Shown: piece by piece, positions 53,571 through 63,038 of the stretch
Position numbering within the stretch: the stretch's first letter is position 1
Layout of the letters: each line of letters starts with the position of its first letter
Assembly: GCF_014851915.1 (NCBI RefSeq)
Contig: NZ_JACVAP010000004.1
Span: 186,001-250,000 of the forward strand
Direction of reading: 5' to 3'
DNA: 64,000 nt
Source: Xanthomonas sp. XNM01
GTDB lineage: Bacteria > Pseudomonadota > Gammaproteobacteria > Xanthomonadales > Xanthomonadaceae
Made by a program: the position numbers and the translations under genes
The notes under the pieces: model-generated
Database searches by the model: none
What the model saw: the letters and a program-made list of their open reading frames with translations, nothing else
Told to the model about the DNA's origin: nothing

Positions 53571-54282
53571 CCGGCCAATGCCCGGGTCCGGCAGTCGCCG
53601 TCCCGGGCCGTGGGGTGCCGCGGAGCCCATGCAGCCGGCTGGCCCGGCGGCGCCACGCGCGATGCTGCACCGCACCCAGCGCCTGCGCGGCAACGGACGC
53701 TCCGCGCCGCAGGCGATCGCACCGCCGGCCGCGTCGTCGCGCTTCCAGTGGGCGCTCGGCAGCGGCGCTGGCACGGCCAGCGGCAAGGGCCGGGTCGTGG
53801 GGCAGGGGCTGGCTCCACAATGCGCGCGGCGCTCAGCACTTCACTCGCACGGCGGCACGGTCAGGCGCAGGGACAGGCGCTGTCCGGGGCCGGTGTGCCG
53901 ACCGCGGCGATCCGGCCAGGCCAGTGCGGGGGATCGCGAACATCTCCCCATCGGCCAGCGCCTCGTTGTCGATTTGCATGCGCCCCCGCAGCGCGACCGC
54001 CAGCTGCGGTGGCGCGATGGCGATCGACCGGACGCCGCGCCCGCGGCGCAGGCGAATCATCGGCATGGGTCCATCCGGTCAGGCCCGCCAGGCGGATACG
54101 CGGATGGGCGCCAAGGCGGCGGCGTTCATCGCGGTGCGTTTCTGCACCCCGGCGGCCGCCCAGGCACATGCGCAGCGGAATGCTGCGACCCATCGCCGGC
54201 AACGTCGGCAGCGGGGTCGGCACGATATAGTGCGCACCCATCCGGCCCGTGCCGGCCGCATCCCTCCGTGCGAGCGCCACCC
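53571..54282. other. 712-base spacer before gshA
   Basis: No gene with a recognised family. A minus-strand frame of 77 codons at 53833-54066 has a partly plausible segment (APPQLAVALRGRMQIDNEALADGEMFAIPR) but no start signal and no family I know; it could be a remnant. A TATAGT hexamer at 54226-54231 may be the -10 of gshA. Confidence 0.4.
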
Positions 54283-55647
54283 TTGTCGAGTCCCAGCCAC
54301 GTCGCCGATACCCCGATCACGCAGCGCAGCCAGCTGCTCGATTACGTCGCGGCCGGCGAGAAGCCGGCGGCGGACTGGCGCATCGGCACCGAGCACGAGA
54401 AGTTCGGCTTCCGCCTCGACGACCTGCGCCCGCCGGCGTTCGATGGCGAGCGCGGCATCGAGGCGCTGCTGACCGGTCTGGTCCAGTTCGGCTGGGAGCC
54501 GGTGCAGGAGAACGGCCGCACCATCGCCCTGCTGCGCGACGGCGCCTCGGTGACGCTGGAACCGGCCGGGCAGCTGGAGCTGTCGGGCGCGGCGCTGGAG
54601 ACCATCCACCAGACCTGCGTGGAGGTGGGCACCCACCTGCGCGAGGTGAAGACCGTTGCCGACACCCTGCAGCTGGGGTTCCTGGGCATGGGCTTCCAGC
54701 CCAAGTGGCGCCGCGACGAGATGCCGTGGATGCCCAAGGGCCGCTACCAGATCATGAAGTCCTACATGCCCAAGGTCGGCCAGCTCGGCCTGGACATGAT
54801 GACCCGCACCTGCACGGTGCAGGTCAACCTGGACTACGCCACCGAAGCGGACATGGTGAAGAAGTTCCGCGTGTCGCTGGCGCTGCAGCCGATCGCGACC
54901 GCACTGTTCGCCGATTCGCCGTTCACCGAAGGCAGGCCGAACGGCTACCTCAGCTACCGCTCGCACATCTGGACCGACACCGATGCCGACCGCACCGGCA
55001 TGCTCGACTTCGTGTTCGAGGACGGCTTCGGCTACGAGCGCTACATCGACTACCTGCTCGACGTGCCGATGTACTTCTCCTACCGCGACGGCATCTACCA
55101 CGACGCCAGCGGCCAGAGCTTCCGCGATTTCCTGAAGGGGAAACTGCCGGTGCTGCCCGGCCAGCTGCCGACGCTGCGCGACTGGTCGGACCACACCACC
55201 ACCGCGTTCCCGGAAGTGCGCCTGAAGAAGTACCTGGAGATGCGTGGCGCCGATGGCGGCCCGTGGAACCGGCTGTGCGCGCTGCCGGCGTTCTGGGTCG
55301 GCCTGCTGTACGACGATGCCGCGCTGGATGCGGCCTGGGACCTGGTCAGGGACTTCAGCATCGAAGAGCGCAATGCGCTGCGCGATGGCGTGCCCAAGCA
55401 CGCGCTGAAGCTGCCGTTCCGCGGCGGCACGGTGCGCGATCTGGCGATCGAGGCGCTGAAGATCTCGGTGGCCGGCCTGCGCCGGCGCGCGCGCCTGAAC
55501 AACGAGGGCAGCGACGAATCGCGCTTCCTCGAACCGCTGATCGAGTTCGCCGAGGCCAACGAGACCCCGGCCGAGCGCAAGCTGGCCCTGTTCCATGGCG
55601 CATGGAACGGCGACATCGACCGCGTGTTCCGCGAGTTCGCGTACTGA
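54283..55647 (+). CDS. gshA: Glutamate-cysteine ligase, plant/alphaproteobacterial type
   Basis: Makes gamma-glutamylcysteine, first step to glutathione. 454 residues. GTEHEKFGFR (ATP/Mg-binding Glu), VTLEPAGQLELSGA, MGFQPKWRRDEMPWMPKGRY, MTRTCTVQVNLDY and SFRDFLKGKL match the GCS2-like family rather than E. coli GshA. The start is set at TTG 54283 (MSSPSHVADTPITQR), aligning with Xanthomonas homologues; GTG 54268 is an alternative and there is no nearby ATG. Stands alone. Supplies glutathione for the formaldehyde pathway at 60-63 kb. Confidence 0.93.
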   Translation: MSSPSHVADTPITQRSQLLDYVAAGEKPAADWRIGTEHEKFGFRLDDLRPPAFDGERGIEALLTGLVQFGWEPVQENGRTIALLRDGASVTLEPAGQLELSGAALETIHQTCVEVGTHLREVKTVADTLQLGFLGMGFQPKWRRDEMPWMPKGRYQIMKSYMPKVGQLGLDMMTRTCTVQVNLDYATEADMVKKFRVSLALQPIATALFADSPFTEGRPNGYLSYRSHIWTDTDADRTGMLDFVFEDGFGYERYIDYLLDVPMYFSYRDGIYHDASGQSFRDFLKGKLPVLPGQLPTLRDWSDHTTTAFPEVRLKKYLEMRGADGGPWNRLCALPAFWVGLLYDDAALDAAWDLVRDFSIEERNALRDGVPKHALKLPFRGGTVRDLAIEALKISVAGLRRRARLNNEGSDESRFLEPLIEFAEANETPAERKLALFHGAWNGDIDRVFREFAY

Positions 55648-56032
55648 TTCGATCCCGACGGGATCCATGCACCGCGCCCGGCCGTGTGCCGGTGCTGCAT
55701 GCCGGGCCGCGGCTGGCAGGCCGGCGTATGCCGCCGCGCCTCATTTCGGCCGACTGACAGGCCTGCGCACACACGCAGGCGCCGATCGGCTTCGGGCTGG
55801 TGGCGGGTGCCGGCATCGGAGCTGCGTTGCCCGCACCCGGACAGCGATCCGCACGTCGCCTGCGGCGCGGATGCGTGCGTCGATCCAGGGTGAGCGTGGC
55901 GTGGTGCGCGCAATGGTGTGCGATGCGCATGGCCGGACCCTCCCGCATCTTTCCGCTCACGCGATACATCCGATTGACACCCCGATAGGCACGCTTGAGC
56001 ATGACGCGGTCTTCAAGGCATGAGCGGGCGTA
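55648..56032. other. 385-base spacer after gshA
   Basis: No gene seen. A hairpin GCCTGCG/CGCAGGC (55761-55767, 55774-55780) with a 6-base loop, and a short GATCCC-GAC-GGGATC hairpin right after gshA, are the only structured elements. TTGACA at 55974-55979 could be a -35 for the next gene, but no matching -10 is visible at 16-18 bases. Confidence 0.4.
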
Positions 56033-59000
56033 ATGAATCAGGACCTCGCGTTTCCCGTCGTCGGCATCGGCGCTTCGGCCGGCGGCATCGAGGCCCTGGA
56101 GGGGGTGTTCGGCGGTGTGCCCGCACGCCCGGGCATGGCATTCGTCGTGGTCACCCACCTGAGCCCACATCACGAAAGCGCGCTGCCCGACATCCTCGCG
56201 CGGTTCACCGGACTGCGCGTGGAGGCGGCGACCGACGGCCTGCGGCTCCGGGCGGACACCGTCTACGTCATCCCGCCCGGCGTGGTGCTGGGGCTGGAAG
56301 GCGGTCGCCTGGTGCACCGGCAGACCCCGGCGCACCAGGAGCGCAAGCCGGTGGACGTGTTCTTCAGCGAGCTGGCGCGCGAATGCGGCGAACAGGCCGC
56401 CGGGGTGATCCTGTCCGGCGGCGACGCCGACGGCACCCTGGGGTTGAAGGCGATCAAGGAAGCCGGTGGGTTGACGCTTGCGCAGATCGACGACGCCTTC
56501 GGGCCGCGCCACCCCGACATGCCCAATGCGGCCATCACCGCCGGCTTCGTCGACATCGCGCTGCCGGCGCACGACATGGGCGCCAAGCTCATGGAGATCC
56601 TGCGCGGTGCGCACGATGTGCGCCAGCAGCATGCTGGCCCGAGCCGCGACGAGAGTGCGTTGACCGACGTGCTGCCGGAGATCTACACGATCCTGCGCAG
56701 CCAGGTCGGGCACGATTTCAGCGGTTACAAGAAGCTCACCTTCGTCCGCCGCGTGCAGCGCCGCATGCAGATCCGCCAGATCGAGCAGGTGGACGGCTAC
56801 CTGCAGCTGCTCGGCAGCGATCCCGAGGAGGTGGGGCTGCTGTTCCGCGACCTGCTGATCAACGTCACCAGCTTCTTCCGCGACCCGGAGGCCTTCGAGG
56901 TCCTCGCCCGCCAGGTCATTCCGTCGCTGCTGCGCGACCGCGGCCGCGAGGAGACCGTCCGCATCTGGGTGCCGGGCTGCGCCACCGGCGAAGAGGTGTA
57001 TTCGATCGCCATGCTGGTCCGCGAATGCCTGGACGGCATGCCGGTGGTGCCGCGCGTGCAGATCTTCGCCACCGACATCGACGACCGCGCGCTGGCGGTA
57101 GCGCGTACCGGCCGCTATCCGCTGGCGCTGCTGGACAGCGTCACCCCGGAGCGCCGGGAGCGCTTCTTATTCGGCGACGGCCCCAGCCGGCTGGTCGCCA
57201 AGGAGATCCGCGACCTGTGCATCTTCAGTCCGCACAGCGTGATCCGCGATCCACCGTTCTCGCGGATCGACCTGGTTTCCTGCCGCAACCTGCTGATCTA
57301 CTTCGGTCCGGACGTGCAGGCCCGGGTCATGCCGACCTTCCACTACGCGCTCAAGCCGGACGGCTTCCTGTTCCTGGGCTCGGCCGAGAACGTGACCCAG
57401 TTCGAGGAGCTGTTCTCGCCGGTCGACAAGCACCACCGCATCTTCCGCCGCCGCTCGGTGCGCACGCCCAGCCTGCAGTTTCCGTCCACCGCGCTGTCGC
57501 GCGGCGCGCGTGCGGCCGAGTTCGGGCCGAGGACGTCGCAGACCAGCGTCGCCGAGTTCCGCAACGCGGTCGACGCGCACGTGCTGGAGCGTTTCGCGCC
57601 GGCGCACGTGGTCGTCAACAGCGACGGCGACGTCGTCTATTTTTCCGCGCGCACCGGCAAGTACCTGGAGATGCCGGCCGGATCGCCGACCCGGCAGCTG
57701 CTGACCCTGGCCCGGCGCGACCTGCGCCTGGACCTGCGCAACATGCTGCGCGAGGCGCTGGAGACCGGCCGCGCCGTGCATCGCGAGAGCGTCGCGGTGG
57801 AACTGGATGGCGGTCGCGTGCAGATGCTCAGCCTGTCCATGGATCCGTTCACCAGCGACGCCGGCAGCGAGCCGCTGTACATGATCGTGTTCAACGACCA
57901 CGGGCCGATGCTGAGCCGCGAGGAGGCGCTCGGGCGGCTGCAGGCCAACCAGAACGGCGCCTCGCTGCAGACCGAGCGCGAGCTGCGCGATACCCGTGAG
58001 CGGCTGCAGTCGCTGATCGAGGAGTACGAGACCGCGCTGGAGGAACTGAAGTCCTCCAACGAGGAACTGGTCTCGGTCAACGAGGAGCTGCAGTCCACCA
58101 ACGAGGAGCTGGAGGCGTCCAAGGAGGAGCTGCAGTCGGTCAACGAGGAACTGCACACCGTCAACAGCGAACTCAACGGCAAGGTCGATGCGCTGGACCG
58201 CGCCAACGCCGACCTGGTCAACCTGTTCGAGGCCACCGACGTGGCCACCGTGTTCCTCGACCAGGACCTGGTGATCCGCTCCTTCACGCCGGCGGTGTCC
58301 AATGTGCTCAACATCCGCGCCGGCGACATGGGCCGGCCGGTGACCGACCTGTCCAGCCGGGTCGCGCTGGAGAATCTGCCAGGCGACCTCAACGCGGTCC
58401 TGCAGGACGGCCAGGTCATCGAACGCCGCACACGCGGCGGCGACCCGGCGTCGCATTACCTGGTCCGCATCGCGCCCTATGTCGACGGATCGCGTCGCCG
58501 CGAAGGCGTGGTGGTGACCTTCCTGGACGTGACCACCCTGGTCAAGGCCGAGGAACGGCAGCAGGTGCTGCTGGCCGAGCTGCAGCACCGCACCCGCAAC
58601 CTGCTGGGCCTGGTGCAGGCGATCGCCCGCAAGACGCTGCCCGCCAGCGATGCGCTCGATGGCTTCTTCGGCCGCCTCGAGGCGATCGGCCGCACCCAGA
58701 GCCTGGTGGGGCGCGCGAGCCAGGAAGCGCTGAAGCTGGGCGACGTGCTGCGGCAGGAGCTCGAGTCGGTCGGCGGTACCGAGCGCGCACGCATACAGGG
58801 GCCGGACATCGCGCTGCCGTTCGATACCGCGCAGACCTTCGCGCTGGCCCTGCACGAGCTGGCGACCAATGCCGCCAAGTACGGCGCATTGAGCGTGCCG
58901 GGCGGCCGGGTCGACATCACCTGGGCGCAGGAGGGCGGGCCCGACGAGGGCGCGACCACTCTGGTCTGGCGGGAGCATGGCGTCCGTATCGCGGCGCCAC

Positions 59001-59152
59001 CCGAGCGCAGCGGCTTCGGCCGCGAACTCATCGAACGGGCGCTGTCGCACACGCTGCAGGCGCGCACCGAGCTCGCGTTCGAGCCCGATGGCGTGGTCTG
59101 CACCATCGCCATTCCACAACGCAGGCTGGGCACAGCCGGGGCGGACACATGA
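56033..59152 (+). CDS. CheB-CheR-PAS-HWE histidine kinase hybrid
   Basis: 1039 residues in one chain. CheB methylesterase (about 1-190): GASAGG with S15, VTHLSP with H42, LSGGDADGTLG. CheR methyltransferase (about 205-475): CATGEEVYSIAM and FATDIDDRALAVAR. A PAS-like stretch (about 510-640), then a coiled coil (about 655-720) of repeating EEL-x3-NEEL units, a PAS domain (about 725-835), and an HWE kinase with phospho-His H852 (ELQHRTRNLL), N-box HELATNAAKYGA (N946) and WRE. No membrane helices. Probably links methylation chemistry to phosphorelay. ATGA overlap with its receiver partner. Confidence 0.94.
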   Translation: MNQDLAFPVVGIGASAGGIEALEGVFGGVPARPGMAFVVVTHLSPHHESALPDILARFTGLRVEAATDGLRLRADTVYVIPPGVVLGLEGGRLVHRQTPAHQERKPVDVFFSELARECGEQAAGVILSGGDADGTLGLKAIKEAGGLTLAQIDDAFGPRHPDMPNAAITAGFVDIALPAHDMGAKLMEILRGAHDVRQQHAGPSRDESALTDVLPEIYTILRSQVGHDFSGYKKLTFVRRVQRRMQIRQIEQVDGYLQLLGSDPEEVGLLFRDLLINVTSFFRDPEAFEVLARQVIPSLLRDRGREETVRIWVPGCATGEEVYSIAMLVRECLDGMPVVPRVQIFATDIDDRALAVARTGRYPLALLDSVTPERRERFLFGDGPSRLVAKEIRDLCIFSPHSVIRDPPFSRIDLVSCRNLLIYFGPDVQARVMPTFHYALKPDGFLFLGSAENVTQFEELFSPVDKHHRIFRRRSVRTPSLQFPSTALSRGARAAEFGPRTSQTSVAEFRNAVDAHVLERFAPAHVVVNSDGDVVYFSARTGKYLEMPAGSPTRQLLTLARRDLRLDLRNMLREALETGRAVHRESVAVELDGGRVQMLSLSMDPFTSDAGSEPLYMIVFNDHGPMLSREEALGRLQANQNGASLQTERELRDTRERLQSLIEEYETALEELKSSNEELVSVNEELQSTNEELEASKEELQSVNEELHTVNSELNGKVDALDRANADLVNLFEATDVATVFLDQDLVIRSFTPAVSNVLNIRAGDMGRPVTDLSSRVALENLPGDLNAVLQDGQVIERRTRGGDPASHYLVRIAPYVDGSRRREGVVVTFLDVTTLVKAEERQQVLLAELQHRTRNLLGLVQAIARKTLPASDALDGFFGRLEAIGRTQSLVGRASQEALKLGDVLRQELESVGGTERARIQGPDIALPFDTAQTFALALHELATNAAKYGALSVPGGRVDITWAQEGGPDEGATTLVWREHGVRIAAPPERSGFGRELIERALSHTLQARTELAFEPDGVVCTIAIPQRRLGTAGADT

Positions 59153-59523
59153 GCGACGCAGTACTGCAGGGCATCCATGTCCTGGTGGTGGAAGACAACT
59201 ACCTGGTCGCGAGCAGCGTGGTCAGCACGCTCGGCGCAGAAGGCGCGCTCATCGACGGCATGGTCGGCACCTGTTCCGACGCGCTGGCGCTGCTGGAGGA
59301 GGGCGCGGGCCCCGATGTCGTGCTGCTGGACGTGAACCTCGGCGGCGAGATGTCGCACAGCGTGGCCGATGCGCTGCGGATCCGTGCGATCCCGTTCATC
59401 ATGATTACCGGCTACGACGAACAGTGCCTGCATCCCGCGTATGCGGGCGCACCGATCTGCCAGAAGCCCTTCAGCATGTCGTCACTGATCCAGCAGATCC
59501 GGCGCTCCGCACGGGCGGCCTGA
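59149..59523 (+). CDS. Single-domain response regulator
   Basis: 124 residues, receiver only. Acidic pair E15/D16, phospho-acceptor D61 (LLDVN), T87 (ITG) and K106 (QKPF) are all present. The start overlaps the stop codon of the giant kinase, marking it as its direct target. It has no output domain, so it acts as a phosphate sink or binds another protein. Confidence 0.93.
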   Translation: MSDAVLQGIHVLVVEDNYLVASSVVSTLGAEGALIDGMVGTCSDALALLEEGAGPDVVLLDVNLGGEMSHSVADALRIRAIPFIMITGYDEQCLHPAYAGAPICQKPFSMSSLIQQIRRSARAA

Positions 59524-59604
59524 GTGCACGCACCGGCGCGCCTGCCTGCGGCGTGCAGCACGCGGCGGTCGGGGATGCGGTGCATCGTCGCTGCCGCCAG
59601 GAAC

Positions 59605-59633
59605 GCGAACGCCGGGCAGCGCCCGGCGTTCGC
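59605..59633. terminator. 13-bp perfect hairpin, bidirectional terminator candidate
   Basis: GCGAACGCCGGGC (59605-59617) pairs exactly with GCCCGGCGTTCGC (59621-59633), 3-base loop, midway between the converging response regulator and lipoprotein genes. No T run on either side. Confidence 0.65.
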
Positions 59634-59669
59634 AGCGCCGGCATCCGGATGCCGGCAGTGGCGCCTGGA

Positions 59670-60140
59670 TTACTGCGCCAGCCGGCGGGTTTCCAGGATC
59701 CGCCCATCGGCGACCAGGCCGGCCAGTTCGGTGTTCTTGAGCGTGATCTTCTCTTCCTCGTCCCAGCTGACCTCGGCCAGGTCGCCACGCAGGTCGTTGA
59801 TCGCCCCCTGCTTCTTCGGCCACGCGCCTTCTTCGGTGATCAGCACGATCTGGTCGGGCTGCACCTCGACGACCTTCATCAGGCCGAAGGCGTCTTCGCG
59901 GGTCTGGCGCCCTTCGCCGAATTCGCCGCCCGAGAAATGGGTGAGCTCGGCGGCCCACAGATCGCCGACCTGCGGGTTGGCCAGCTGCGGATCCAGGCTG
60001 GTTGCAGCGGCGGCAGCGGCCGGCGCGGTGCCGGTGGCCGCGGTCTCCGTGGTAGCGGGCTTGCAGCCGGCAAGGCCGGTCAGCGCGATGGCCAGCAACA
60101 GCGGTGCGAGCGTGGAGCGGGTGGACAGCAGGTGGGTCAT
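59670..60140 (-). CDS. Lipoprotein of unknown function
   Basis: 156 residues. Lipobox GLAGC (C26), then an Ala/Thr linker and a small globular part with VGDLWAAELTHFSG, FGLMKVVEVQPDQIVLITEEGAWPKKQGAINDLRG and EVSWDEEEKITL, looking beta-rich. I do not recognise the family. The start at 60140 begins the signal peptide; the upstream frame to 60335 overlaps the frmR control region. Transcribed divergently from frmR. Confidence 0.75.
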   Translation of the reverse strand: MTHLLSTRSTLAPLLLAIALTGLAGCKPATTETAATGTAPAAAAAATSLDPQLANPQVGDLWAAELTHFSGGEFGEGRQTREDAFGLMKVVEVQPDQIVLITEEGAWPKKQGAINDLRGDLAEVSWDEEEKITLKNTELAGLVADGRILETRRLAQ

Positions 60141-60289
60141 GAAACCTTCCGTGGAGTCGGTGGAGCGCGGATTGTTCACCGCCGCTCGCGCCCGTGTCCA
60201 GCGCGGTGCCGGCGCCAGCGGATCGACCGTGATGGCCGTCGCAGCACACGTCTCACGGTCGTGCGGCTGGCGTCCAAGGGATTCGCCAG

Positions 60290-60306
60290 ATACTATACCC
60301 CAGTAT
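60290..60306. promoter_or_regulatory. FrmR operator
   Basis: ATACT-ATACCCC-AGTAT, a 17-base inverted repeat with 5-base arms around a C-rich centre. FrmR/RcnR-family repressors bind such A/T-armed, G/C-tract sites. It lies 23 bases before the frmR ATG, overlapping the expected promoter, and could also affect the divergent lipoprotein gene. Confidence 0.7.
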
Positions 60307-60328
60307 TCCATCCTCTCCGGCCGGGACC

Positions 60329-61802
<1,474 letters not shown>

Positions 61803-61803
61803 G

Positions 61804-62127
61804 ATGAGCTCGATGCCGAACACCGCAGCACTGCAGGCCGCCCTGCAGGGGATGGAACTGGAACAGGACGCGCAGGACGCGATCGCCCGCCTGCAGGACA
61901 GCGACCTGGAGCAGATCGACCAGGCGATCCTGTCCGCGCTGGGCCGCGACTGGAAGAAGGCCGGCTTCATCACCGCCGGGGTGATGATCGCCGCGCCGGA
62001 CGAGCACGAGGAGCTGCCCGAGGCGTTCTATGCACTGCGCATCCGCGCGCTGGCGCAGGCCGGGCGCATCGAGGTCAATGGCGACCTCGATGCGTTGAAG
62101 ACCTGCGACATCCGCCTGCCGGCCTGA
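61804..62127 (+). CDS. DUF3658 domain protein in formaldehyde locus
   Basis: 107 residues starting two bases after frmA. The C-terminal two-thirds ([15 protein letters not shown] through [20 protein letters not shown]) matches the DUF3658 pattern, a helical family often fused to or beside DUF1835 or metabolic genes. The first 35 residues are a helical Asp/Gln-rich lead. No catalytic motif can be named. Position between frmA and fghA suggests an accessory role in formaldehyde handling, which is inference. Confidence 0.8.
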   Translation: MSSMPNTAALQAALQGMELEQDAQDAIARLQDSDLEQIDQAILSALGRDWKKAGFITAGVMIAAPDEHEELPEAFYALRIRALAQAGRIEVNGDLDALKTCDIRLPA

Positions 62128-62146
62128 CCCGAAGGAGACGACCGAG

Positions 62147-62986
62147 ATGACGTTTGAACGGATCGAACACCGGGCCTGCAGCGGCGGCTGGCAGGACGTG
62201 TACCGGCACCGCTCGCAGGTGCTGGGCTGCGACATGACCGTCGCGGTCTACCTGCCGCCGCAGGCGCAAACCCGGAAGCTGCCGGTGCTGTACTGGCTGT
62301 CGGGCCTGACCTGCACCGAGCAGAACTTCATCACCAAGGCCGGTGCGCAGCGCTACGCGGCCGAGCACGGCGTGATCGTCGTCGCGCCCGACACCAGTCC
62401 GCGCGGCGATGACGTCGCCGATGCCGAGGGCTACGACCTGGGCAAGGGCGCGGGCTTCTACGTCAACGCCACGCAGCAGCCGTGGGCGGCGCATTACCGC
62501 ATGTACGACTACATCGTCGACGAGCTGCCGGCGCTGATCGAGGCGCAGTTCCCGGCCACCGATGCGCGTGCGATCAGCGGGCACTCGATGGGCGGCCACG
62601 GTGCGCTGGTGATCGCGCTGCGCAACCCGGGCCGCTACCGCAGCGTGTCGGCGTTCTCGCCGATCGTCGCGCCCAGCCAGGTGCCGTGGGGCGAGAAGGC
62701 GTTCACTGCGTACCTGGGCGAGGACCGCACTGCGTGGGCGCAGTACGACGCCACCGCGCTGGTCGCGGCCGGTGCCGCCGAGCAGCTGCACCTGCTGGTC
62801 GATCAGGGCGGTGGCGACGAGTTCCTCGACGGCCAGCTGCGTCCGCAGCTGCTGCAGGCCGCCGCCGCGCAGGCCGGTCACCCGCTGACCCTTCACCTGC
62901 GCCCGGGGTACGATCACAGCTACTACTTCATCGCCAGCTTCATCGGCGATCACATCGCGCATCACGCCGCCGCCCTGCACGCCTGA
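62147..62986 (+). CDS. fghA: S-formylglutathione hydrolase
   Basis: 279 residues, alpha/beta-hydrolase of the esterase D family. Nucleophile S147 in [11 protein letters not shown], Asp in [10 protein letters not shown] and His in YDHSYYF. Releases formate and glutathione from S-formylglutathione, completing the pathway. RBS AAGGAGA just upstream. A strong hairpin follows the gene. Confidence 0.96.
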   Translation: MTFERIEHRACSGGWQDVYRHRSQVLGCDMTVAVYLPPQAQTRKLPVLYWLSGLTCTEQNFITKAGAQRYAAEHGVIVVAPDTSPRGDDVADAEGYDLGKGAGFYVNATQQPWAAHYRMYDYIVDELPALIEAQFPATDARAISGHSMGGHGALVIALRNPGRYRSVSAFSPIVAPSQVPWGEKAFTAYLGEDRTAWAQYDATALVAAGAAEQLHLLVDQGGGDEFLDGQLRPQLLQAAAAQAGHPLTLHLRPGYDHSYYFIASFIGDHIAHHAAALHA

Positions 62987-62988
62987 CT

Positions 62989-63019
62989 TCCGGCGCCGCC
63001 GGTCGACGGCGGCGCCGGA
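62989..63019 (+). terminator. 13-bp hairpin after fghA
   Basis: TCCGGCGCCGCCG (62989-63001) pairs exactly with CGGCGGCGCCGGA (63007-63019), 5-base loop, beginning three bases past the stop codon. No T run. Marks the likely end of the formaldehyde transcript. Confidence 0.65.
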
Positions 63020-63038
63020 TCCAGTGACAAGGGACAGG

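Noticed and set aside
53833-54066. 77-codon minus-strand gene
   Set aside because: No ribosome site, no recognised family; kept only as a possible remnant in the spacer note.
55988-56000. Sigma-54 promoter before the CheB-CheR-kinase (GG...GC)
   Set aside because: Spacing between the GG and GC elements is 9 bases, not the required 10, and flanking bases fit poorly.
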